Assembly: GCA_024407855.1 (NCBI GenBank)
Contig: JAKSVQ010000012.1
Coordinates: 1-8,868 of the forward strand
DNA from: Mycoplasmoidaceae bacterium
GTDB taxonomy: Bacteria > Bacillota_I > Bacilli_A > Mycoplasmatales > Mycoplasmoidaceae
Length of the DNA stretch: 8,868 bases
Reading direction: 5' to 3'
Shown: positions 1 through 8,041 of the stretch, piece after piece
How the letters are laid out: each line of letters opens with the position of its first letter
Position numbering within the stretch: the stretch's first letter is position 1
Notes under the pieces: model-generated
Told to the model about the DNA's origin: nothing
The model's input: only the letters and a program-made list of their open reading frames with translations
The model's database searches: none
Program-made: the position numbers and the translations under genes

Positions 1-52
1 CTGACGAATACGAAGGTTGCAGCTTCGGACCTTACCGCTTGGCTAAGTCACC
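1..52 (-). tRNA. tRNA-Cys (GCA), 3' part cut off by the window edge
   Basis: On the minus strand the 5' end is at position 52 with acceptor strand GGTGACT. It continues with U8-A9, a three-pair D stem (GCC/GGT) with a GG-containing D loop, a perfect five-pair anticodon stem CGAAG/CTTCG (23-27 with 11-15) and the loop CTGCAAC. The anticodon is GCA at 18-20, which reads UGC and UGU cysteine codons. A five-base variable region (6-10) and the first strand of the T stem, GTCAG (1-5), follow, and then the window ends. The T loop, acceptor 3' strand and CCA are therefore not seen. It lies 37 nt downstream of the 5'-3' exonuclease on the same strand and could share its transcript or use its own promoter. 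U8 is the position thiolated by ThiI, which is encoded in this window. Confidence 0.93.
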
Positions 53-74
53 ATAAATATAAATATGTCTAATT

Positions 75-80
75 ATTATA
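75..80 (-). promoter_or_regulatory. Candidate -10 box for tRNA-Cys
   Basis: A perfect TATAAT on the minus strand lies in the 37-nt gap between the exonuclease stop and the tRNA 5' end. It is the core of the ten-base palindrome TATTATAATA at 74-83. Transcription would start around 68, leaving roughly 16 nt of 5' leader for RNase P to remove. No convincing -35 is visible and the gap is very AT-rich, so chance occurrence is possible. I see no terminator with a U-tract after the exonuclease, so read-through is an alternative. Confidence 0.3.
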
Positions 81-89
81 ATAGTAAAT

Positions 90-965
90 CTATTTTTTAG
101 GTAAATGTTTTAATAAACTCGGGAGTTTATATTCATTAGCTAATTTAATAAATTCTTGTTCATTAAATTGGCCTTTTAAAAATTCATCGATTTGTTTACT
201 TGTAAACAAGTCTTTTTTTATTGTGGCGATCTTATAACATAGTTCACCACTAGCTTTATGTTCGTTGAATTTTTGTACTTGTGGGGCTGATAGTTGGTTA
301 AGGTTTTGATAGATGTTAGCAAAGCTACCAAAACGTTTTAATAGGTCAGCTGCTGTCTTGGGACCAAGGCCTTTAATACCAGGGAAGTTATCACTACCGT
401 CACCAACAATTGCTTTAAAGTCTACAACTTGGTTTGGTTGTAAACCAAAATATAAACTAGCAAAGTTGTTTGGTTCATATTTAATAGTTTCAGAAACACC
501 AACCTTAAATAAGTTAACGCTTGTTAATTCATTAACAAGTTGTAGCATATCTTTGTCAGATGAAAAGACATCCACTTGTACTTGATTATCATTCATTAAT
601 TTACAATAACTTCCAATTAAGTCATCAGCTTCAAAGCCTTCTTGGCTTTGATGTTTAATACCCATAGCATCTAAGAAAGTATTAACCATTGGTAACTGAA
701 CAAATAGTTCAGTTGGCATTGGTTTTCGATTAGCTTTATATTGATCAAGCATTTCTGATCTAAACGTATGTTTAGCATGGTCAAAAGCAACAAAACAATA
801 ATCATAATTATCTCTTTTTAAAAGAGTTAATACAGCTTTAGTAAATAAGTTAACAGCATTAGTTGGAATTAAATTATGTTGCTTATAATATGGCAACATT
901 TTAAATGTTGCTCAATAAACTCGATATATTAAAGAGTTTCCATCAATAACCATTGCTTTTTTCAT
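90..965 (-). CDS. Free-standing PolA-type 5'-3' exonuclease (flap endonuclease family)
   Basis: This 291-residue protein matches the 5' nuclease domain of DNA polymerase I without any polymerase domain, as is usual in mollicutes. It should remove RNA primers and 5' flaps during lagging-strand maturation and repair. Metal-binding signatures are in order: VIDGNS (6-11, Asp8), AFDHAKHTFR (60-69), FEADD (111-115), SSDKDMLQ (135-142) and the helix-three-turn-helix DNA clamp around GDGSDNFPGIKGLGPKTA (188-205). All the expected acidic residues appear present, so it looks active. The true start is ATG at 965; starting at 899 would lose the first Asp motif. The extension passes one UGA(Trp) codon at 912-914. 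The ATG overlaps the dnaE stop by one base (TAATG) and is preceded by a strong Shine-Dalgarno. Adjacency to dnaE, which I recall also in M. genitalium, fits a replication or repair pairing. Confidence 0.95.
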
Positions 966-3874
966 TATGCTTTCACCTCTTTGATAATTTTATCAACTCG
1001 TAATGAGCGACCTGATTTACTTACAGTACAATACAAGTATCTTTCTTTTGCTAATAACGGTGCTTGCTCAACATTATCAAGAACATTATTAAATGTTACT
1101 GCATCAGTAACAGTCATGGTTTCATCTTCTAAAGAGATGAATGCCATGTTAGTTCCAGTCTTAGTTTTAATCTTTCTTAAAGAGTTAATATAAACTATAG
1201 TTTTATATTTAACATATGGTTGAGCGTTTTCTTTAATATATGAAAGAGTAAACGCATCCTTCATTAATTCTTGATTTGCTTCTTTTACTTCAAGAATTGG
1301 ATGAGCAGCAAAAGCAATACCTAAAATATCAAATTGATCTTGGTTTTCTTTCTTGCTTGTTTCTTTATTATCCTGAATCTTAGTATAAGTTATATTAGAT
1401 AGATAACCATACTTAGGTGTGTATGTCTTAACCGCCTTAACAATTGATTCCAAACTTGCAATAATGCTTGAACGGTTTGGTAGGTCTTTATTTATAAAAC
1501 AGTCAAAACATCCAGCCTTAGCTAAAATCTCAAGGGCTGATTGTCCAACACCATTCTTTACTAAATCACGAACGCAATCTTTGATTGTCTTTCATTCCTT
1601 TGCTTCTTTTCTTGCAACTAAAACCTTTTCAATTCCAGCCGCACCGATTCCTTTAATCGCACCAAGGCCAAAGATGATCTTACCATCATAGATGCTAAAG
1701 CCAACTTGACTATGGTTAATGTCTGGTGGTAAACTAGTAATACCATTATTCTTAGCTTCAGCTAAATAGTTAGCAGCTTTGCTTGTTGGGTTATAAGACA
1801 GCAAGCAAGCATAGAATTGATTTGGATAATATGTTTTTAAATAAGCTAGTTGGTAACTAACTAAAGCGTAAGCAATTGAGTGACTATGGTTAAAACCATA
1901 ACTTGCAAACTTTAACAAGTAAGCAAAGATTTCATTGGCTTTCTTTTCTGTGTAACCATTTTTAATGGCACTATCAATAAACTCTTTACCGATTGATTCA
2001 AGTTTATCTAATTTCTTTTTAGAAATTGCTCGACGAACAATGTCAGCTTGCGCTAATGATCAATTAGCAACCAAACATAATGTTTGAATAACTTGTTCTT
2101 GATAAATAATTATTCCATATGTAGGCGCAAGAATTTCTTTTAGACGATCATCAACATATTCAATTTGATCAGGATTCTTCTTATTCTTTATATATAAAGG
2201 AATATTTGCTTGTGGTCCTGGACGGAACAAAGCTGAAGCAATCGAAATATCTTCAATTGATTTAGGTTGAATTTTTCTTACAACATTTGTCATACCTGGA
2301 GACTCAAGTTGAAAGATTCCTAGGGTGTTGCCCAAACATAGTTGTTTGAAGACTTTTTGATCATCTAATGGTATTTGATTTATATCAAATGTCTTCTTTG
2401 CATGTTTGTTAATTTCATCAACACAATCATTAATAATACTTAGGTTAACTAAACCTAATATATCCATTTTGATTAATCCAACTGGCTCTATATATTCCAT
2501 TGAATATTGGACAGTATTAGTGCCTTCAGCTGATAATGTTGTTGGCACTACATCATGTAGTGGCTTATTACAAATGACAATTCCTGCCGCATGAGTACCG
2601 ATTTGTCGTGGCATTCCCATGATGAATCTAGCTAGCTCAAAAAGTTGTGGATATTTCTTTTCATAGTCAGCAACAACTTTTTTCTCTTTCACTACTGTAT
2701 CAATGTCAGTATCAAATCAATCAGAGATTGACTTACAAATCATATTCACGATTGATAAATCTATATCTAATATACGTGCAATATCTCTTATAGCAGTTTT
2801 AATCTTAATCTTTTGGAAAGTAATGATATGTCCGACTTTATCTTGACCATACTTACTAAATAAGTAATCGATAACTTCTTGTCTTCGATTATCCATAAAG
2901 TCAATATCAATATCTGGTTTAGTTTGACGATGTGAGTTTAAGAATCGTTCAAAGATCAAACCATATTGTAACGGATCAATATTAGTGATCTCTAATACAT
3001 AAGATACGAGTGAACCAGCAGCTGAACCACGACCTGGTCCAACCATAATATTATTTTGCTTAGCAAAAGCAACATAATCTTGGACAACTAGGAAGTAGTC
3101 GTCAAAGCCCATTTTATGAATAATGTCTAATTCATATTTAATGCGCTCGATATATTTTTTAGGAACTTTCTCGCCTAAACGTTTAATCAAACCTTGACGG
3201 CATCGTTCTTGTAATAGAAGGTTCGAATTCTTCTTTGGATCGAACTTAACAAAGAAGTTTTCTTTATTAAGTGGAATGTTTAGATTTATTTCATTTAATA
3301 ATTTACTTGTTAATTTTATTTGCTCGGGTGTAAAAATCTTTTGTGCTTGCTCATTATTTAATAAATATTTAGACGCAATAACTTTGTCATCTTCAATCTC
3401 ATTGTAGAGACAACCTTTGTTAATGGCAAGTAATGCTTTATATTTCGAAAAATCGCTTTTTAAGACGAACAACGACTCGTGGATGGCTAAGTCTTCATCT
3501 TTTACTCAATTGTTGAAACCAGGGGCTTTATTTTGGCTAATAACGGTAACATGGTCTGAACCAAAGTCTTCTAATTTTCATTTTTCATTGTGGTTGATAG
3601 CTGAAGACAAATTGCATAGTACGATATATCCTTGATAATCTCGCGCAAGTAACACGTATTCTTTTTTATCCACATATACGCTTAGGCCAATAACTGGTTT
3701 TAAACCAGCGGCAACTGCCTTAGTATAAAATTCCATTGCACCATACATCACATTCACATCAACTAAACAAACATATTGTTGTTTGTTCTCACGCGCGTGA
3801 GCAATAATATCATCTATAGATATAGATGACATCGCCATGCTATAGTGTGAACGTGTCTTGATGTTGGTGTACAT
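965..3874 (-). CDS. dnaE: DNA polymerase III alpha subunit, DnaE type
   Basis: A family C replicative polymerase of 969 residues, the second alpha subunit that Firmicutes-related bacteria keep beside PolC (PolC is not in this window). The frame is continuous when five UGA codons are read as Trp (3578, 3506, 2717, 2060, 1592). Domains in order: PHP (about 1-200); palm and catalytic core with GPGRGSAAGS (279-288), PDIDIDF (320-326, catalytic aspartates), HAAG (428-431), KMDILGL (third catalytic Asp, 471), FQLES (521-525), FRPGP (near 550) and YQEQV (591-595); a helix-hairpin-helix GLGAIKGIG (736-744); and a C-terminal OB fold with KTGTNMAFISLED (905-917). It is about 190 residues shorter than E. 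coli DnaE and lacks an obvious tau-binding tail. The PHP metal site is degenerate. It starts 9 nt after a small ORF and has no Shine-Dalgarno, so it is probably coupled to that ORF. Confidence 0.96.
974..980 (-). promoter_or_regulatory. Shine-Dalgarno of the 5'-3' exonuclease
   Basis: AGAGGTG on the minus strand ends 8 nt before the ATG at 965 and lies inside the last codons of dnaE. It supports the ATG at 965 over the internal ATG at 899 and indicates re-initiation after dnaE translation. Confidence 0.75.
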
Positions 3875-3883
3875 AAAAATAAA

Positions 3884-4063
3884 TTAAGCTTTTGTTTTTA
3901 ATATTTTTTTAATTAACTTAATTACTTCAGGATCAGTTTCTTCGTAATTCATACGATGAAGTAACTCTTCTTTAGTTAACTCTCTTAATTCTTGTTCCAA
4001 GTCGTCGTTTTGACTAACTTCAATTTTTTCTGTTGGTTGAACTTTTACTTTTTCGATTTCCAT
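3884..4063 (-). CDS. Small hypothetical protein, 59 aa
   Basis: I do not recognise this protein. It reads from ATG at 4063 to TAA at 3884. It is highly charged (15 Asp/Glu against 11 Lys/Arg), with no Trp, no Cys, no signal peptide and no membrane segment. The N-terminal third is polar (KVQPTEKIEVSQNDD). The rest looks helical: a Glu/Leu-rich stretch LEQELRELTKEELLHRM (22-38) and a basic amphipathic end EVIKLIKKILKTKA (46-59). It is supported as a gene by the strongest-placed Shine-Dalgarno in the region, by tight fit (8 nt after the DHH gene, 9 nt before dnaE) and by using all the space available. dnaE is in the same frame, separated only by its TAA and three sense codons. A helper of dnaE or simply a translational leader peptide are both open. 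Confidence 0.72.
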   Translation of the reverse strand: MEIEKVKVQPTEKIEVSQNDDLEQELRELTKEELLHRMNYEETDPEVIKLIKKILKTKA

Positions 4064-4068
4064 ACAAT

Positions 4069-4073
4069 CTCCT
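4069..4073 (-). promoter_or_regulatory. Shine-Dalgarno of the 59-aa ORF
   Basis: AGGAG on the minus strand lies 5 nt before the ATG at 4063 and overlaps the TAG stop of the upstream DHH gene (4072-4074). Its presence is the main reason to accept the 59-aa ORF as a translated gene. Confidence 0.75.
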
Positions 4074-5052
4074 ATTTATCTTTCAAGTTAGGTATATTTT
4101 GTTTTAGATATTCTCTTATATCATTGATCATCATTTTGAATTCACTACGATGTCTAATGGTAACACCAGCAGCTAATTTATGACCACCACCATGATATTT
4201 TTCAGCAATTTGGTTGATTGGAAGTTTGTTTGAACGGATTGATCCCTTTCAAACTTTTAAAACATCATCATAATAGAATGTGAATCATATATTCATATTC
4301 TTAATGTTGCTAAGAATGTGAACCATGCTCATTCTTAATTTAACGCCATAACGATCAAAAGAGTTCTTACCGAGCTTTGCTCAAGCCATTCCAAGTTCAG
4401 TATCAAAGTGAGCTTTCTTTAGAACATAGGCAGAAAATCTTACACGATCAATATCTTTTAAATATATTGCATCATGAACCTTTTGACGGTTGCAACCTTT
4501 GGTTACAAGCTTAGCTGCAATGGCATAAGTCTTTGGTGTAACTGAAGGGTATAAGAATCTTCCAGTATCGGTTAATAAACCGGCATATAAACAGTTACAT
4601 GTTGGAATTAATACTGAGTTATAGTCTCATTCAAAAATTAATTCAGCGATCATTTCAGCCGTTGCACAATATGAGTCATCAACTCATTCATAGTCTGCTA
4701 CAGTTTCTAATTTAGGGTGGTGATCAATTCTGATCAATTCACGGCAGAAGTTATGACGTCCTGATCAAATTCTTGAAGCATTGGCTGTATCAAGAATGAT
4801 TCCAAGAGCATTAGCTAAGAACTCATTAGGAATATGCTTCTTGTCAAAATAAAACATATTGTTTTCAAATTGTGATGATAAAGTGTCAAGACCAATAATC
4901 TTTACATCTTTTTCTGGGAACTTAGCTTTTAAAAAGTATTGGAAGCCATAGGCTGAGCCTAAAGCATCCAAGTCAGGAAGTTCATGGAAGAAAATAGCAA
5001 TATTTTCATACTGTTCGATTTTCTTAACGATTGTTTCCTTGATTGCAATCAT
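4072..5052 (-). CDS. DHH/DHHA1 phosphoesterase, NrnA/MgpA-type nanoRNase or pAp phosphatase
   Basis: A 326-residue cytoplasmic phosphoesterase whose family members hydrolyse 2-5 nt RNAs and 3'-phosphoadenosine 5'-phosphate with Mn2+. The DHH domain shows HELPDLDALGS (23-33; His23, Asp27, Asp29), ILDTAN (86-91, Asp88) and the name-giving DHH at 110-112. A later LLTDTG carries another family Asp. The C-terminal DHHA1 domain has the substrate-binding GGGHKLAAG (288-296). Length and motif order match the mycoplasma MgpA-like bifunctional enzymes. Some DHH relatives instead cleave c-di-AMP or pApA, so the substrate is inferred. The gene needs six UGA(Trp) codons, the first at 4765. Its ATG shares a base with the thiI stop (TAATG) and has a good Shine-Dalgarno. 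pAp and nanoRNA removal are general RNA housekeeping, which fits the neighbouring RNA-modification genes. Confidence 0.92.
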
Positions 5053-6245
5053 TAAATGAACTCCTTCTTGATATGCTTACCAATTACCCGTTTGTAAATT
5101 GTGTCAATCAACATCAACTCTTTTTCAAGGGCTTGTGCCTTTTCAACACTTGGCTTTGTCGTTGGGTTGGCAGGCACAAACATACTACATGCATCTGGGT
5201 ATGGAAGTATAGATATATTATAGGTATTATTTTTTTCTGCTAATTGAATAATTTCCAATTTATCATAGGTAATTAATGGCCTTAGAACAACTACGTTGTC
5301 TAAGACTTGTGAAATTGTTGTCATACTTTCAATTGTTTGAGAAGCAACTTGGCCTAAAGATTCGCCCGTTGCCATCGCATCATAGTGTTGTGTTTTTACT
5401 AAATGTTGCGCAATTCTAAAGAAGTATCGACGCATAATAGTTATTTGATAACTATGATTTGTAATGTGAGCAATTTCATGTTGCAAATCAGTAAACTTAC
5501 AAATATAAAGTAATGGTTTTTCTAATTTACCGTTTAAAGTAATTTGTTTAATCAAACTACGAACTTTATTTTCTGCTTCTTTAGAAGTATGAGGTGGAGA
5601 AACAAAAGTTAAGAAATCAACATGGAAACCTTTTTTCATTAATAATGAAGCAGCTACTGGTGAATCAATACCACCAGAGATAAGCATTAATACTCTTCCA
5701 TTAATTCCTAAAGGAAAACCACCTCGTCCTTTAACACGATTGAAGTAGACAATGAACTTGTCTTCTTTAATCTCAACATTAACTTTCAAATCTGGTTTGT
5801 GAATATCAACTGATAAGTTCTTAAATGTTTTAAGAATGAATCCTCCAAGCTGTCTAGAAAACTCCATTGAGTCAGTTGGATATTTCTTATCTGATCGTTT
5901 TGTAATTACTTTAAATGTTTGTTTTTTATTTTCAATAGTTGTTTTTAAAAACGCGTGTAATTTATTTAAATCTCGAGCAATACCATAACCTTCAATAACA
6001 AAAGCAATTCCTGGTATGGCTTTAACTATATCAAATACCTTTTGGTATTTTGTTACAGCAATATGAGTAATTGTCATTGAGTCATATTGTTTAATAATTT
6101 TAACTGTTTTAAATTCAGCTAAAGCTTTTTTAACATTGTTAAATAAACATTGAACAAACTCTCGACGGTTTTTACCTTTGAGAGTTAGTTCACCATATTT
6201 AATGTATATTAACTTTTCTATAGTAGTCCTACTTCTTTTAGTCAT
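5052..6245 (-). CDS. thiI: tRNA 4-thiouridine synthetase (tRNA sulfurtransferase) ThiI
   Basis: A 397-residue ATP-dependent enzyme that installs 4-thiouridine at U8 of tRNAs using sulfur relayed from a cysteine desulfurase. It opens with the family signature YIKYGELTLKGKNR (14-27). An N-terminal ferredoxin-like part and THUMP domain (about 60-170) precede the adenylating PP-loop domain with SGGIDSP (190-196). The family motifs ATGESLGQVASQT (292-304) and PYPDACSMF (348-356, with the conserved Cys353) follow. There is no C-terminal rhodanese domain, as in Bacillus-type ThiI, so it would have to take sulfur directly from a dedicated desulfurase not seen here. The ORF contains no Trp at all. The start at 6245 overlaps the upstream nuclease gene by 28 nt and has only a weak purine stretch as ribosome site. 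No other ATG, GTG or TTG precedes the YGE motif. Confidence 0.95.
   Translation of the reverse strand: MTKRSRTTIEKLIYIKYGELTLKGKNRREFVQCLFNNVKKALAEFKTVKIIKQYDSMTITHIAVTKYQKVFDIVKAIPGIAFVIEGYGIARDLNKLHAFLKTTIENKKQTFKVITKRSDKKYPTDSMEFSRQLGGFILKTFKNLSVDIHKPDLKVNVEIKEDKFIVYFNRVKGRGGFPLGINGRVLMLISGGIDSPVAASLLMKKGFHVDFLTFVSPPHTSKEAENKVRSLIKQITLNGKLEKPLLYICKFTDLQHEIAHITNHSYQITIMRRYFFRIAQHLVKTQHYDAMATGESLGQVASQTIESMTTISQVLDNVVVLRPLITYDKLEIIQLAEKNNTYNISILPYPDACSMFVPANPTTKPSVEKAQALEKELMLIDTIYKRVIGKHIKKEFI
5061..5066 (-). promoter_or_regulatory. Shine-Dalgarno of the DHH phosphoesterase gene
   Basis: AAGGAG on the minus strand, 8 nt before the ATG at 5052, lies within the last codons of thiI (the Lys-Glu of its C-terminus). 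It fixes the start at the TAATG junction. Confidence 0.8.
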
Positions 6246-7069
6246 TTTTTATCTGCTTCTGTCATTTCTGGAGAGATTCCAGTTTTAATATGTTTCATAT
6301 ATCATGCTCGTGCTGGTTCAATTACTTGTTGTTCGAATTTACCCCGATTAGATAACCCCATCCCTTTTAATTGAATTTCATGATCTTCAATCTTGAAATC
6401 TTCGGGATGAGCATAATCTTCTTTTGTTAAGAAACAAACGGCAAACATTCCTTTGTTTATATTTCTTAAATATAGATACAAACCTAATTGGTACATATAC
6501 TCATTTGAAATAACTAGTTTGCCATTGCTATCAAACCATGAAAGTTTCTTCTTTCCTGGTTCTTTTACCAAAGGATAACCTTTATCATCCTTTTGCATAT
6601 GCAATAATCCCTTTTCAGTCTTATAAACAAATGCATCAATTGATGTTGTCTTGATTTCTAGCATTGGATTACCAGTTGAGTAGTCAACTACTCCATTGAC
6701 ATTTAGTGGTTCGCCATCAGGAATACCACCAAAAACTTTATCTATGTTTTTAAACACATCTCACTTAACCTCAGCAGGAACATAGTCTTTAAACTTAATA
6801 TTAAGTTTCTTACTAACATAATCTCTTACTTTCGGTTCAATATATGTTCCAATCTTTCCTAAAGTTGGATCAATTGGTTCAGTATAAATCCCAACCATAC
6901 AACATCACACTTTTAGTGGTGATGTATATTTATTTAAACCAATAACTGCAGATAATCTAGTTCCAGTTATCTTCTTAAACTTTCAACTATCTTTCATATA
7001 GTCAGGTGATAATTCAAAATGGTTATCTTTGATAACAAAGTCTTTGTTTATTTGCTTAATGAATGGCAT
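6218..7069 (-). CDS. Putative PD-(D/E)XK nuclease (YqaJ/lambda-exonuclease-like), mycoplasma type
   Basis: A 283-residue protein recovered by reading five UGA codons as Trp (one UGG is also used). The N-terminal part has TGTRLSAVIGLNKYTSPLKVW (36-55), which resembles the 'GGSDIAAILGLSPYKTP' opening of YqaJ-type viral recombinases, followed by IGTYIEPKV (Glu78). The core has IPDGEP (Asp118), GVVDY (Asp129) and LEIKTTS with Glu138 and Lys140. This is the D-x(n)-ExK nuclease signature with spacing close to that of lambda exonuclease as I remember it. It may correspond to what databases call the MAGa7180-family putative nuclease of mycoplasmas (from memory). Substrate unknown; processing DNA ends in recombination or degrading foreign nucleic acid are guesses. 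It starts right after an AT palindrome with a -10 box, lacks a Shine-Dalgarno, and overlaps thiI by 28 nt. Confidence 0.72.
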
Positions 7070-7072
7070 AAT

Positions 7073-7101
7073 ATATTTTTAGTATTATATACTAAAAATA
7101 T
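7073..7101. repeat. Perfect 13-bp inverted repeat with 3-nt centre
   Basis: Arms 7073-7085 and 7089-7101 are exact reverse complements around TAT. The whole element is A/T apart from one G-C pair per arm. It fills the gap between the pseudouridine synthase stop (7103-7105) and the nuclease ATG (7069). As RNA from the minus strand the hairpin would not be followed by a U-tract, so it is not a classical intrinsic terminator. It contains the candidate -10 box of the nuclease gene. Confidence 0.8.
7084..7089 (-). promoter_or_regulatory. Candidate -10 box for the nuclease-thiI-DHH-dnaE transcript
   Basis: A perfect TATAAT on the minus strand ends 14 nt before the nuclease ATG, inside the centre of the inverted repeat. 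Initiation 6-8 nt downstream would give a leader of about 6-8 nt, that is, an almost leaderless mRNA, which agrees with the lack of any Shine-Dalgarno. No clear -35 is visible. The same 14-nt spacing occurs before the SpoU methyltransferase gene. Confidence 0.55.
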
Positions 7102-7102
7102 T

Positions 7103-8041
7103 CTATATCAGTTTAATGTTCTTTAGACTAATTGCCTTCTTATTCAAGTAATTTAAATTACTTACATCAGTCTTAAAGTTAAAGACAAGTTTGTAAGCAA
7201 CAAGAGCTTGTGATTTAAAGTTTGTTTTCTTATTAATATACTTAGAAGTATATTTTTGTTCACCTACTAGTGGGTGACCAACAAAAGCTAAGTGAGCACG
7301 AATTTGGTGTGTTCGACCAGTTAATAACTCAACTTCAAGCAAGCTAATATCTTGTTTTGCGTTATATTCCAATACTTTATACTTTGTTGCAATGTACTTA
7401 ACATCTTTTGTTAAAGTATTAGTAATTCTTACTAAGTTACCATCTTTTGGTTTAGATCAATATGCTTCCAACAATTGTGATTGTTGTGGCATCTTGCCAT
7501 AAACTAAACATTGGTAATATTTTTCAATTTCACGATCTTTAATCTTTTGTGCAAGCACAACAGATGCTTCATGGTTCTTTGCTATCATGACTAAACCAGA
7601 AGTATTAAAATCGATACGATGAACAAGGCAAGGAGCAAATTGATTTTCTTTTTTTGGATCTCATTTGCCCTTGGCAAATAAATACTTCTTAGCTCGATTA
7701 ATTAATGTATCAGCTAGTTCTTCTTTTTCATCATTAACTAATAGCTTAATTGGTTTGTTGACAACTAATAAGTTGTCATCTTCATAAACAACATCCAATT
7801 TATCTTTAGCTAATTTTCAATTGTCTTTTTGATTGCTTTCTAAACCTTCGGTTAGAAAAACCTTTATTTCATCATCAAGTTGTAAACGATAATCAAATTT
7901 TTGTTTCTTACCATTAACTTTTATCTTGTTAGTTCGAATAGCTTTAAAAATTTGACCCTTAGACAAATTAGGAAATAATTTCATTAAGAAATTATCTAAT
8001 CTTAAATTTGTATCATTTTGATTAACTTTAATTATTTTCAT
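7103..8041 (-). CDS. RluC/RluD-family 23S rRNA (or tRNA) pseudouridine synthase
   Basis: A 312-residue enzyme that isomerises uridine to pseudouridine in structured RNA. It has an N-terminal S4 RNA-binding domain (about 13-62: LRLDNFL, KVNGKK), then the catalytic domain with VVYEDDNLLVVNKP (84-97). Motif II is HRIDFNTSGLV (141-151) with the catalytic Asp144. The C-terminal motif is LLTGRTHQIRAH (239-250) followed by HPLVGE. The usual Arg or Lys after the catalytic Asp is Phe145, closer to RluA-type variation, so the exact target uridine cannot be assigned. Three UGA(Trp) codons interrupt it under the standard code (residues 75, 127, 195). I chose ATG 8041 because the S4 domain begins at MKIIKV; the ATG at 8083 would add 14 residues with no family counterpart. 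It overlaps the methyltransferase by 14 nt without its own Shine-Dalgarno, suggesting coupled translation. Confidence 0.93.

Noticed and set aside
965..3874. Apparent fragmentation of dnaE (and of the other minus-strand genes) into several ORFs
   Set aside because: All breaks are single in-frame UGA codons at plausible Trp positions. The pieces share one frame and the family motifs run continuously, so this is genetic code 4, not pseudogenes or frameshifts.
3875..4063. 59-aa ORF as the true N-terminus of DnaE
   Set aside because: A TAA (not UGA) separates them, and the PHP domain begins normally just after the ATG at 3874, so DnaE is complete without it.
313..5243. Plus-strand ORFs of 62-90 codons at 313-585, 981-1193, 1419-1691, 2406-2594, 3417-3635, 3992-4183 and 5043-5243
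   Set aside because: Each lies antisense to a minus-strand gene with clear family motifs. None shows a recognisable domain or a good ribosome site, so they are shadow frames.
7073..7101. Intrinsic terminator for the rRNA-modification genes
   Set aside because: The hairpin is almost pure A-U and is not followed by a U-tract on the transcript strand. Termination is possible but not supported.
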